NCBI RefSeq assembly: GCF_900100195.1
Contig: NZ_FNES01000018.1
Location: 1-64,000, forward strand
Length of the DNA: 64,000 nucleotides
Origin: Billgrantia gudaonensis
GTDB taxonomy: Bacteria > Pseudomonadota > Gammaproteobacteria > Pseudomonadales > Halomonadaceae
Direction: 5' to 3'
This document shows, piece by piece, positions 31,884-39,729 of this stretch (the first letter of the stretch is position 1; the number at the start of each line of letters is the position of its first letter). The translations under genes and the position numbers were made by a program. The notes under the pieces are model-generated. The model was not told the origin of the DNA. It made no database searches and saw only the letters and a list, made by a program, of their open reading frames with translations.

Positions 31884-32948
31884 ATGGCACTGATCAGCAT
31901 GCGCCAGCTGCTGGACCACGCCGCCGAGCACGGTTACGGCGTGCCGGCCTTCAACGTCAACAACCTCGAGCAGATGCGCGCCATCATGGAAGCCGCCGAT
32001 GCCACCGATTCCCCGGTGATCGTCCAGGCCTCCGCCGGTGCCCGCAAGTACGCCGGCGCTCCCTTCCTGCGCCACCTGATCCTGGCCGCCGTCGAAGAGT
32101 TCCCGCACATTCCCGTGGTCATGCATCAGGATCATGGCACCAGCCCCGCCGTATGCCAGCGTTCGATCCAGTTGGGCTTTTCCTCGGTGATGATGGACGG
32201 CTCGCTGGGCGAGGACGGCAAGACCCCCACCAGCTACGACTACAACGTCGACGTGACCCGTCGCACCGTGGAGATGGCCCATGCCTGCGGCGTCTCGGTG
32301 GAGGGCGAGCTGGGCTGCCTGGGTAGCCTGGAAACCGGCATGGCCGGCGAGGAGGACGGCGTCGGTGCCGAGGGCAAGCTGGACAGGGAGCAATTGCTCA
32401 CCGACCCGGAGGAAGCGGCCGAGTTCGTCAAGGCCACCCAGGTCGACGCCCTGGCCATCGCCATCGGCACCAGCCACGGCGCCTACAAGTTCACTCGCCC
32501 GCCCACCGGCGACACTCTCTCCATCCAGCGCATCAAGGAGATTCACGCGCGCATTCCCGACACCCACCTGGTGATGCACGGCTCCTCCTCGGTGCCTCAG
32601 GAATGGCTCGCCATCATCAACGAGTTCGGCGGCGAGATTCCCGAAACCTATGGCGTGCCGGTGGAAGAGATCGTCGAGGGCATCAAGCACGGCGTACGCA
32701 AGGTCAACGTCGACACCGACCTGCGCCTGGCCTCCACCGGTGCGGTGCGGCGCTTCCTGGCCCAGAACCCCAGCGAGTTCGACCCACGCAAGTTCCTCAA
32801 GGCCACCGTGGCAGCCATGAAGGAGATCTGCATCGCGCGCTACGAGGCCTTCGGCACCGCCGGCAACGCCTCGAAGATCCGGCCGATCAGTCTCGAAGCC
32901 ATGGTCGGCCGCTACGACAGCGGCGAACTGGCGCCCAAGGTGCGCTGA
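31884..32948 (+). CDS. fba: Class II fructose-bisphosphate aldolase
   Basis: This 354-residue zinc-dependent aldolase is of the CbbA/Fba type. Zinc and catalytic residues are visible in [11 protein letters not shown] (His and catalytic Asp), [26 protein letters not shown] and [12 protein letters not shown]. It condenses glyceraldehyde 3-phosphate and dihydroxyacetone phosphate. It is the last gene of epd-pgk-fba, 84 bp after pgk, with GACAGGTGAG upstream of the ATG. Confidence 0.96.
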   Translation: MALISMRQLLDHAAEHGYGVPAFNVNNLEQMRAIMEAADATDSPVIVQASAGARKYAGAPFLRHLILAAVEEFPHIPVVMHQDHGTSPAVCQRSIQLGFSSVMMDGSLGEDGKTPTSYDYNVDVTRRTVEMAHACGVSVEGELGCLGSLETGMAGEEDGVGAEGKLDREQLLTDPEEAAEFVKATQVDALAIAIGTSHGAYKFTRPPTGDTLSIQRIKEIHARIPDTHLVMHGSSSVPQEWLAIINEFGGEIPETYGVPVEEIVEGIKHGVRKVNVDTDLRLASTGAVRRFLAQNPSEFDPRKFLKATVAAMKEICIARYEAFGTAGNASKIRPISLEAMVGRYDSGELAPKVR

Positions 32949-32965
32949 CGACGAGGCACACGAAA

Positions 32966-32996
32966 CGATCGCCCTCGGCCTTGCCGAGGGCGATCG
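32966..32996 (+). terminator. Hairpin terminator after fba
   Basis: CGATCGCCCTCGGC, loop CTT, GCCGAGGGCGATCG: a 14-bp perfect stem 17 bp after the fba stop. The usual T-run is absent, but the stem is very strong. Confidence 0.6.
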
Positions 32997-33043
32997 AAGC
33001 AGTGGGCGAACGAACCTACCTCAGGGAGAAACATGCGCTCGAC

Positions 33044-33068
33044 AGTGCCGCCCGTTGCGGGCGGCGCT
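33044..33068 (-). terminator. Hairpin after the acidic-protein gene
   Basis: An 8-bp GCCGCCCG/CGGGCGGC stem with a 3-nt loop, extended by three more pairs (one G-U), begins 4 bp after the stop of the 33073-33354 gene. No T-run is seen. Confidence 0.45.
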
Positions 33069-33072
33069 GGCA

Positions 33073-33354
33073 TTACCAGCCGTCGTCCTCGTCATCCTCC
33101 TCGGTCTCTTCCCACTCTTCCTGTTCATCTTCCTCCTCGTACTCGAACGACTCGGTTTCCTCTTCCTCGTTCTCGTACTCGGTCGTCTCGGCACCGTTGC
33201 CGGTCTCGCTGTTACCGCTGCTATCCGGCAGGGTCTGCTCCTCCTCCTGCGGCTCCTCTTCCTCATGGAAGTCGGCATAGGTCAGCGGGCTGGCCAGCAG
33301 GCCGAAAGCGACGCCGAACACACCGAGTCTCTTGAGGGTTTCCTTGGACAACAT
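33073..33354 (-). CDS. Small exported, extremely acidic protein of unknown function
   Basis: This 93-residue protein has a clear Sec signal peptide (MLSKETLKRLGVFGVAFGLL, then ASPLTYA; cleavage near residue 27). In the predicted mature part of 66 residues, 35 are Asp or Glu and there is no Lys or Arg. Acidic runs include HEEEEPQEEEQ and ETEEDDEDDGW. The ATG at 33354 has GGAGG at the correct distance; the longer start at 33417 would hide the signal peptide. I do not recognise a family. It is probably disordered, and a cation-binding or periplasmic buffering role is only a guess. The clear signal peptide, RBS and hairpin support a real gene. Confidence 0.7.
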   Translation of the reverse strand: MLSKETLKRLGVFGVAFGLLASPLTYADFHEEEEPQEEEQTLPDSSGNSETGNGAETTEYENEEEETESFEYEEEDEQEEWEETEEDDEDDGW

Positions 33355-33714
33355 ATTCGCACCTCCATCAGGGTCTGGACTTGCGAGATCAATGGGAAGC
33401 CCGTTGGCTTCAGTCATCGGGGCGGCGGCTTTGCCGAATCGGGATCAGCCCCAACCTCGATGGTTCACCCTGAAGAGAGCAGGAGGCGTACCACTTTCGG
33501 CCAATGCCGAAAAAATTCAATAAATAACAATATCTTATTGAAAAACACAGTCATCATGGAATGCGCTGACTGCCGCATCGGGCCTGGCGATATCTGACAC
33601 ATGGGCCACGAACACACATCGACCGGGTCGCGTGACCGACCGCAAGCGCGCCTTGAAACACCCACTCGGCCCTACCTAGAGTGAAGACAAAGCGTCACCA
33701 TGGAGAGGGTTGCT
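33355..33714. other. 360-bp non-coding divergent region with inverted repeats
   Basis: No gene is seen between the acidic-protein and COG4315 genes. The stretch holds an AT-rich core at 33510-33545. Two inverted repeats are present: TTTCGGC-CAAT-GCCGAAA (33495-33512), and TTCAATAA, 11 bp, TTATTGAA (33516-33542). They may be regulatory sites for either gene. I cannot assign a protein to them. Confidence 0.4.
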
Positions 33715-34263
33715 ATGACACTGCTGTTGCGAGCATCAGGATTGGCCACCGCCATGCTACTGGCCGTCGCCCTGTCGCCCAGCCTGGCGGCCGACGAGAA
33801 CGGCTCGGTGGAGGGACAAAGCGCCAAAGAGGCGGATCCCGACCTGCAGAGCGTGCCTGAGCCCGTCGAACGGGCCCGCATCGAGACCCGTGAGCAAGAA
33901 CCTTACGGGCGCTATCTCACCAATCCCGACGGCATGAGCCTGTATCTGTTCGCCAACGATGAGCCCGGGGCCGGCAGCAGCACCTGCGACCAGACCTGCG
34001 CCATCGCCTGGCCACCCTACGCCACCCAAGAGCCGCCCGAGGCCGGTGAACACGTCGACGCCGATAAGCTCGACACCATCCGACGCGATGACGGCACCCG
34101 CCAGGTCACCTATGCTGGCTGGCCACTCTATCGCTTCATCGGCGACAAGGCGGCCGGCGACGCACTCGGTCAGGATGTCATGCATCTGGGCGCCGATTGG
34201 TTCCTGGTCTCACCCAATGGGGAGCGCATCGAGGCAGATGAACGCACGGAAGCATCGCTCTGA
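33715..34263 (+). CDS. Secreted COG4315-type repeat protein
   Basis: This 182-residue exported protein has a signal peptide (MTLLLRASGLATAMLLAVAL then SPSLA). The mature part has two copies of the secreted-repeat domain of unknown function (COG4315): YLTNPDGMSLYLFANDEPG with the paired cysteines CDQTCAIAWPPY, then YAGWPLYRFIGDKAAGDALGQ. The family is common near metal or redox genes, but its role is not established. The ATG at 33715 is preferred to that at 33700 because GAGAGG precedes it and the signal peptide begins there. Confidence 0.82.
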   Translation: MTLLLRASGLATAMLLAVALSPSLAADENGSVEGQSAKEADPDLQSVPEPVERARIETREQEPYGRYLTNPDGMSLYLFANDEPGAGSSTCDQTCAIAWPPYATQEPPEAGEHVDADKLDTIRRDDGTRQVTYAGWPLYRFIGDKAAGDALGQDVMHLGADWFLVSPNGERIEADERTEASL

Positions 34264-34344
34264 TCCTTCATTGGCACGACCTTCCCGATATCCACGCACC
34301 TCGACCATCCCCCAGGCACCCATGATTCTGAGCATCTTGCCCTC

Positions 34345-35382
34345 ATGAATCCGGCACTGAGCGACCTGACCCTGGAATGGGCCTGGTTGCTGTTCGCCGT
34401 CTGCACTGCAGTGATCGCCACTGCCGGGACGCAGCTCGCCGGCATCGTGGATGATCTGGCGGACCGTACCGGCCTGGGCGAGGCCATTGCCGGCGCCGTG
34501 CTGCTAGGCATGGCCACCTCCCTCTCGGGCATCGTGGTGTCGGTTTCGGCAGCACTCGCCGACCGCCCCACCCTGGCGATGAGCAACGCCCTGGGTGGCA
34601 TTGCCGTGCAGACGCTGTTTCTGACCGTCGCCGACCTCACCTATCGGCGAGCCAACCTGGAACATGCCGCCGCCTCGCTCGGCAACCTGATACAGGGCGG
34701 CCTGCTGCTCTGTCTCCTCGCACTGGTGATGGTGGGACGCTTTGCTCCGGAGTGGACCCTGTGGCAGGTACACCCCATCACCCCTCTGCTGCTGCTGGGC
34801 TACCTGTTCGGCCTGCGCCTGGCGGGCCGCAGCCGAGACAATCCCATGTGGCGACCCGCCCAGACCCGGGAGACCCAACCCGACGTGCCCGATCCGCGCG
34901 CCATGCGACGTTCACCGCTGCGCTTGTGGACCCGTTTCGCCCTGCTGGCAGCGCTGATCGGAATCAGCGGCTGGCTGCTGGAGCGCAGCGCTTCGGTGAT
35001 TGCCGTGGAAACCGGCCTGGGACACTCGGTGGTGGGCACCTTGATGACCGCCGTGGTCACCTCGCTGCCCGAGTTGGTGACCACGGTGGCAGCGGTACGC
35101 CGCGGCGCCCTGACCCTGGCTGTGGCCGGCATCATCGGCGGCAACGCCTTCGACACCCTTTTCGTCGCCGCCGCGGACATCGCCTATCGCAACGGTTCCA
35201 TCTATCACGCCATTCCCGACACGGTATCGCTGTGGGTGGCGCTGTCGCTGCTGATGACGGCCATTCTGCTCGTGGGCATGCTCCACCGCCAGCGCCAGGG
35301 GCCGGCGCACATCGGCTTCGAGAGCGTGGGCATCATCGGTTGCTACCTGACCGGGGCACTGGTGCTGCTGATGGCCTCCTGA
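34345..35382 (+). CDS. Sodium/calcium exchanger family membrane protein
   Basis: This 345-residue protein of about ten helices has the two CaCA alpha-repeats. In the first half it shows VLLGMATSLSGIVVSVSAALADRPTLAMSNALGG, and in the second TAVVTSLPELVTTVAAVRRGALTLAVAGIIGGNAFDTLF. Each has the helix-breaking TSLPE- or TSLSG-type core. The first repeat has Ser-Gly where classical exchangers have Pro-Glu, so ion specificity may be altered. It probably exchanges a cation such as Ca2+ for Na+ or H+. There is no clear Shine-Dalgarno before the ATG. Confidence 0.8.
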   Translation: MNPALSDLTLEWAWLLFAVCTAVIATAGTQLAGIVDDLADRTGLGEAIAGAVLLGMATSLSGIVVSVSAALADRPTLAMSNALGGIAVQTLFLTVADLTYRRANLEHAAASLGNLIQGGLLLCLLALVMVGRFAPEWTLWQVHPITPLLLLGYLFGLRLAGRSRDNPMWRPAQTRETQPDVPDPRAMRRSPLRLWTRFALLAALIGISGWLLERSASVIAVETGLGHSVVGTLMTAVVTSLPELVTTVAAVRRGALTLAVAGIIGGNAFDTLFVAAADIAYRNGSIYHAIPDTVSLWVALSLLMTAILLVGMLHRQRQGPAHIGFESVGIIGCYLTGALVLLMAS

Positions 35383-35422
35383 GCGGAAGGACGTTTGCCC
35401 GCGCCGAAGATTGGAACTAGAG

Positions 35423-35436
35423 TGGGAACGTTCCCA
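35423..35436. promoter_or_regulatory. LacI-family operator (autoregulatory)
   Basis: TGGGAACGTTCCCA is a perfect 14-bp dyad with the central CG step typical of LacI-family sites. It is 16 bp before the regulator's start codon. Confidence 0.75.
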
Positions 35437-35452
35437 TTTCGATTGCTCGGCC

Positions 35453-36508
35453 ATGAACCAGAATCCCCAACGCTCCACCCTCGTCGAGGTCGCCCATGCC
35501 GCCGGCACTTCCAAGACCAGCGTGTCGCGTTTCTTCGGTGACGAACGTCAGCGCCTCTCGCAAGAGCTCCAGGAGCGCATCGCCGCGGCTGCCAAGCGGT
35601 TGGGCTATCACCCCAATCAGATGGCGCGCGGCCTCAAGGGTGGGCGCTCGCGGCTGATCGGGATGCTGGTGGCCGACATTCGCAACCCCTACTCCGTCGC
35701 GGTGATGCACGGTATCGAAAGCGTCTGCCAGGCGCACGGCTACTCGCTCATGGTGGCCAACACCAACAACGACCCCGCCCAGGAGCGCCGCCACCTGGAA
35801 CTTCTGACCGCCTACCGAGTGGAGGGGCTGGTGGTCAACGCTGCCGGCAGCCCCGACCGTGAGCTGGCCAAACTCGCCGAGCAGGGTACGCCGCTGGTGC
35901 TCGTCGATCGCGAACTTGGCGAAGTCCCTGCCGACATGGTCGGTCTCGACGATGCCCGCGCCATCGACCAGGCCCTGGACCACCTCCAGACGGCGGGCTA
36001 TGGCGAACTGCTCTATGTGAGCAAGCCGACGAGCCGGGTGAGCTCACGCCGTGTAAGGCTCGAACGCTTCCAGCACGGCATCGCCGAACGTGGCCTCGTC
36101 GGCGAAGCGCACTGTCTCACGCTCGATGCCGACGCAGCCGAGCTCGATGACGCCATCGGGGCCTTCCTCGTCCGGCCGGGCACGGCGCCCAAAGCACTGC
36201 TGTGCGCCAACGGCCAGGTCACCCTGGCTGTCACTCGGGTGCTGCAGCAGCGCAACGTCACGCTCGGCAGCGTGGGCCTGATGGGCATCGACGAACTGGA
36301 GTGGTGTGCGCTGGTCCCTCCCGGCATCACCACCCTGGCCCAGCCCACCGATGCCATCGGCCGCGCCGCCGTCGAGAATCTGCTACAACGCCTGGAAAGT
36401 TCCCAGCGTACGTCGCCGCCTCGCCGCACCCACTATCAAGCGCAGTTGATCCCTCGCGGGTCGACGCGCCTGCCATTCCATCACGACCGCTCCCAGGAGT
36501 CGCCATGA
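35453..36508 (+). CDS. LacI-family regulator of the kdgK-ghrB genes
   Basis: This 351-residue LacI/GalR repressor has the N-terminal HTH (TLVEVAHAAGTSKTSVSRFFG) and hinge helix (LGYHPNQMARGLKGGRS), then a periplasmic-binding-protein-like effector domain (LIGMLVADIRNPYSVAVMHGIE). It overlaps kdgK by 4 bp (ATGA), so it is co-transcribed with the kinase and the reductase. The inducer is probably a keto-sugar acid of that pathway. The ATG at 35453 lies just after the TGGGAACGTTCCCA operator; the longer frame would start inside the promoter. Confidence 0.9.
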   Translation: MNQNPQRSTLVEVAHAAGTSKTSVSRFFGDERQRLSQELQERIAAAAKRLGYHPNQMARGLKGGRSRLIGMLVADIRNPYSVAVMHGIESVCQAHGYSLMVANTNNDPAQERRHLELLTAYRVEGLVVNAAGSPDRELAKLAEQGTPLVLVDRELGEVPADMVGLDDARAIDQALDHLQTAGYGELLYVSKPTSRVSSRRVRLERFQHGIAERGLVGEAHCLTLDADAAELDDAIGAFLVRPGTAPKALLCANGQVTLAVTRVLQQRNVTLGSVGLMGIDELEWCALVPPGITTLAQPTDAIGRAAVENLLQRLESSQRTSPPRRTHYQAQLIPRGSTRLPFHHDRSQESP

Positions 36509-37479
36509 CCGCTCCCGACAGTGCCCCGACCCTTCTCACCTTCGGCGAAGCGATGACGATGTTCGTCGCCGCATCGAGCGGAGAACTCGCCGACGTCGCG
36601 CACTTCCAGCGCCGCATCGCCGGCGCCGACACCAACGTGGCCATCGGCCTGGCCCGCCTGGGCTTTCACGTGGGCTGGCTGAGTCGCGTGGGCCGCGACA
36701 GCTTCGGCACCTACCTTCGCCGCACCCTGGAGGCCGAAGGGCTGGACTGCCGCCATCTCGTCGACGACCCCGACCATCCCACCGGGCTGGTGTTCAAGGC
36801 GCGTGCCGAGGACGGCGCCGACCCCCATGTCGAGTACTTCCGCCGCGGCAGCGCCGCCAGCCACCTCTCCCCCGACGATGCCGCCGCTGTCGACTTCGCG
36901 GCGCTGCGCCACCTGCATGCCACCGGCATCCCCCCGGCACTGTCGGCCAGCGCCCGTGACCTCGCCGAGCACGTGCTGGAGCGAGCCCGCGACGCTGGCG
37001 CCAGCATCTCCTTCGACCCCAATCTGCGCCCCGCGCTGTGGGCAAGCGAGCGCGAGATGTGCACCACGATCAACGCCCTGGCGGCACGGGCCGACTGGGT
37101 GCTGCCGGGACTCGCCGAGGGGCGCCGCCTGACCGGCCTCGACACGCCCCACGACATCGCCGATTTCTACCTCGAGCGAGGCGCCCAGGCGGTGTTCATC
37201 AAACTCGGTCCGGAAGGCAGCTACTATCGGGGTAGCCTCGGCGGTCGCGAGGAGAGCTTCACCGTACCCGGCTTCGACGTCGCCGAGGTCGTCGATACCG
37301 TGGGCGCCGGCGACGGCTTCGCCGTGGGCGCGATCAGCGCCCTGCTCGACGGCCGCTCGCCGCGCGAGGCGGTGCGCCGCGGCAATCTGATCGGCGCCCA
37401 GGCGGTGCAGGTGATCGGCGACATGGAGGGCCTGCCCCACCGAACGCGCCTCGTGGAACTGGAAGCCAACCTAGCGTGA
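36505..37479 (+). CDS. kdgK: 2-keto-3-deoxygluconate kinase (PfkB family)
   Basis: This 324-residue PfkB-family sugar kinase probably phosphorylates 2-keto-3-deoxygluconate to KDPG, feeding the Entner-Doudoroff aldolase. Motifs are LLTFGEAMTMF at the N-terminus, RIAGADTNVAIGLARLG, FDPNLRPALW (typical of KdgK-type kinases) and the catalytic DTVGAGDGFAVGAISALLDG. CAGGAG lies 7 bases before the ATG. KDPG aldolase (eda) is not in the window. Related 2-ketogluconate or 5-keto-sugar kinases are alternatives. Confidence 0.82.
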   Translation: MTAPDSAPTLLTFGEAMTMFVAASSGELADVAHFQRRIAGADTNVAIGLARLGFHVGWLSRVGRDSFGTYLRRTLEAEGLDCRHLVDDPDHPTGLVFKARAEDGADPHVEYFRRGSAASHLSPDDAAAVDFAALRHLHATGIPPALSASARDLAEHVLERARDAGASISFDPNLRPALWASEREMCTTINALAARADWVLPGLAEGRRLTGLDTPHDIADFYLERGAQAVFIKLGPEGSYYRGSLGGREESFTVPGFDVAEVVDTVGAGDGFAVGAISALLDGRSPREAVRRGNLIGAQAVQVIGDMEGLPHRTRLVELEANLA

Positions 37480-37492
37480 GGAGACGACAACC

Positions 37493-38479
37493 ATGAAAAA
37501 ACGCATTCTGGCCTACGGCCGCCTCAACGACGCCCAACTCGCCGAACTCTCGCGGGACTTCGAGGTGGAGGTCTTCCAGGGCCTGGAGTCCGGCGACGAC
37601 CCGGCCTTCCGTGCTGCCCTGGCCGACGCCCACGGCCTGATCGGATCGAGCGTGTCGATCACTCCCGAACTGCTCGATGCCGCGCCGCAGCTCGAGGCCA
37701 TCGCCACCATCTCGGTGGGCTACGACAACTACCCCGTGGACGAGCTGACCCGGCGCGGCATCCTGCTGTGCAACACCCCGGACGTGCTCACCGAGACCAC
37801 CGCCGACACCGGCTTCGCACTGATCATGGCCACCTGCCGCCGGGTGGTGGAGCTCGCCGACTTCGTGAGACGCGGCGACTGGCAGGCGAGCATCGGCCCC
37901 GAACACTTCGGCACCGACGTGCACGGCAAGACGCTGGGCATGATCGGCCTCGGTCGCATCGGCGCCGCCGTGGCGAGGCGCGGGGCCCTCGGCTTCGGCA
38001 TGCCGGTGCGCTACGCACTATCCTCCCCCAAGCCGGCACTGGAGGCCGAGCTGGGCGCCGAGCGCCGCGAGCTCGACGCACTGCTCGCCGAGGCCGACAT
38101 CGTCTGCGTCACCGTGCCGCTCACCGCCGAGACCACCCACCTGATCGACGCCCACGCCTTCGCCCAGATGAAACCCTCGGCGATCTTCGTCAACATCGCC
38201 CGCGGCAAGGTGGTCGACGAGTCGGCGCTCATCGAGGCCCTGGAGATGGGCCGCATTCGCGCCGCCGGCCTCGACGTCTTCGAGCAGGAGCCGCTCTCGC
38301 CGGAGTCGCCGCTGCCGTACATGACCAACGTGGTGGCGCTGCCGCACATCGGCTCGGCAACCTTTGAAACGCGCACCGCCATGGCCCAGCGCGCCGTGGA
38401 CAACCTCACCCGTGCGCTGAACGGCGAGCGGCCCATCAGCCTGGTCAACGAGGCCGCCTGGACGGCACGGCACGGCTGA
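37493..38479 (+). CDS. ghrB: 2-hydroxyacid dehydrogenase, GhrB/2-ketogluconate reductase type
   Basis: This 328-residue NAD(P)H-dependent reductase of the D-isomer 2-hydroxyacid family has the nucleotide motif GLGRIGAAVARR (from about residue 153). Catalytic Arg237 is in NIARGKVVDESAL, the Glu in DVFEQEP, and His285 in LPHIGSATFETR. The closest family type reduces glyoxylate, hydroxypyruvate or 2-ketogluconate. With kdgK 13 bp upstream and a LacI regulator, 2-ketogluconate or another 2-keto-sugar acid is the likeliest substrate. Confidence 0.83.
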   Translation: MKKRILAYGRLNDAQLAELSRDFEVEVFQGLESGDDPAFRAALADAHGLIGSSVSITPELLDAAPQLEAIATISVGYDNYPVDELTRRGILLCNTPDVLTETTADTGFALIMATCRRVVELADFVRRGDWQASIGPEHFGTDVHGKTLGMIGLGRIGAAVARRGALGFGMPVRYALSSPKPALEAELGAERRELDALLAEADIVCVTVPLTAETTHLIDAHAFAQMKPSAIFVNIARGKVVDESALIEALEMGRIRAAGLDVFEQEPLSPESPLPYMTNVVALPHIGSATFETRTAMAQRAVDNLTRALNGERPISLVNEAAWTARHG

Positions 38480-38546
38480 GCCACCCGCCGGCGCCCGCGC
38501 CTAAGACGAAAGGAGAATAGGTCCGGATCGGAGACGTCTTCTACGA

Positions 38547-38562
38547 TTTGGATCAATCCAAA
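38547..38562. promoter_or_regulatory. LacI-family operator upstream of the second lacI gene
   Basis: TTTGGAT-CA-ATCCAAA is a 16-bp inverted repeat located 28 bp before the start of the second LacI-type regulator, probably an autoregulatory site for the TRAP operon. Confidence 0.6.
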
Positions 38563-38590
38563 AACAAAACGCCACCACAGCCGAGAACTC

Positions 38591-39661
38591 ATGAGCCAGG
38601 ACACGCCTCGCCCCGACAGCCGCGCCTCGCGCAGCGTCACCCTGCAGGACATCGCCGCCCACGCCGGGGTGTCCCGCTCCACGGTGTCGCTGGTGCTGCG
38701 CGAGAGCCCGCTGGTCGCCGAGGGCACCCGGCGCAGGGTGCAGCGCTCCATCAAGGCACTGGGCTACGTCTACAATCGCGGCGCCGCGGCGCTACGCGGA
38801 CAACGCACCGCCACCCTCGGGGTGGTGGTCTACGACATCGCCAACCCCTTCTTCGGTGCCATGGTGGCAGGTATCGACGCCGCTCTGAACCGCGAGGGCT
38901 ATGTGTCCTTCCTGGCCAATAGCGAGGACTCGCCCGCGCGCCAGCAGCGCTTCCTCGAGCGCATGCGCGAGCATCGCGTCGACGGCATTCTGCTGTGCCC
39001 GGCGGAAGGCACCGCTCCCGACCTGATCGACACCCTCACCAGCTGGCAGATGCCGTGCGTACAGGTCCTGCGCCATGTCGGCGAGCCGCCCTTCGACTAC
39101 GCCGGTACCGACTTTCGCCGTGGCGTGGGCCTGGCCATCGACCACCTGGTGGCGCAGGGCCATGAGCGCATCGCCTTTCTCGGCGGCCATATCGGTCACT
39201 CGGCCACTCGCGAACGCTGGCAGGGCTATCGTGAGGCACTGGCCCGCCACGGCCTCGCCTACCAGCGCCTGCTGCGCTCGGACGTGACACGCCGCGCCGG
39301 CTTCGAGCTCATCCCGGCGCTGATGGCCGAGTCCCCGGCCCCCACCGCAGTGCTCTGCCACAATGATCTCGTGGCCTTCGGCGCCATGCTGGGCCTCAAG
39401 CGCCTGGGGCGGGTGCCGGGACGCGACTGTGCGGTGATCGGCACCGACGATCTCGAGGAGGCGGCGCTGGGCGACCCGGCGCTGACCAGCATCGCCACTC
39501 ATCCCCATGCCGTGGGCGAGGAAGCCGCCCGCCTCGCCCTACGGCGCATCGGCAACCCCGACGGGGCGCGGGAACAGGTCGTGCTATCGCCCCGACTGCA
39601 GGTGCGCGACTCCTGCGGCGCCCTTTCCACGCCGCTCGAGAGTCCCGCCACGACAACCTGA
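38591..39661 (+). CDS. LacI-family regulator of the TRAP-kduD genes
   Basis: This 356-residue LacI/GalR regulator has the HTH TLQDIAAHAGVSRSTVSLVLRESPLVAEGTRRR, the hinge LGYVYNRGAAALRGQRT and a sugar-binding effector domain (LGVVVYDIANPFFGAMVAGIDAAL). The DctP gene begins 68 bp downstream on the same strand. It therefore probably controls the TRAP transporter, the HAD phosphatase and KduD in response to a sugar acid. The Shine-Dalgarno is weak. Confidence 0.9.
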   Translation: MSQDTPRPDSRASRSVTLQDIAAHAGVSRSTVSLVLRESPLVAEGTRRRVQRSIKALGYVYNRGAAALRGQRTATLGVVVYDIANPFFGAMVAGIDAALNREGYVSFLANSEDSPARQQRFLERMREHRVDGILLCPAEGTAPDLIDTLTSWQMPCVQVLRHVGEPPFDYAGTDFRRGVGLAIDHLVAQGHERIAFLGGHIGHSATRERWQGYREALARHGLAYQRLLRSDVTRRAGFELIPALMAESPAPTAVLCHNDLVAFGAMLGLKRLGRVPGRDCAVIGTDDLEEAALGDPALTSIATHPHAVGEEAARLALRRIGNPDGAREQVVLSPRLQVRDSCGALSTPLESPATTT

Positions 39662-39729
39662 TGCGGCGCACCGCATCGACGCCAGCCGCCATGCCCGAAG
39701 GCATGGTGCCAACAACAACAGGTGCTTTT

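Noticed and set aside
33055..33597. Plus-strand frame opposite the acidic protein, with hydrophobic Leu/Val/Phe runs resembling membrane helices
   Set aside because: The helices are the reverse complement of Glu codons. The minus-strand frame has the signal peptide and GGAGG, so it was preferred.
34269..34286. TGGCACG-containing sigma-54-like site before the CaCA gene
   Set aside because: The -12 element lacks the required GC (reads TTCCC).
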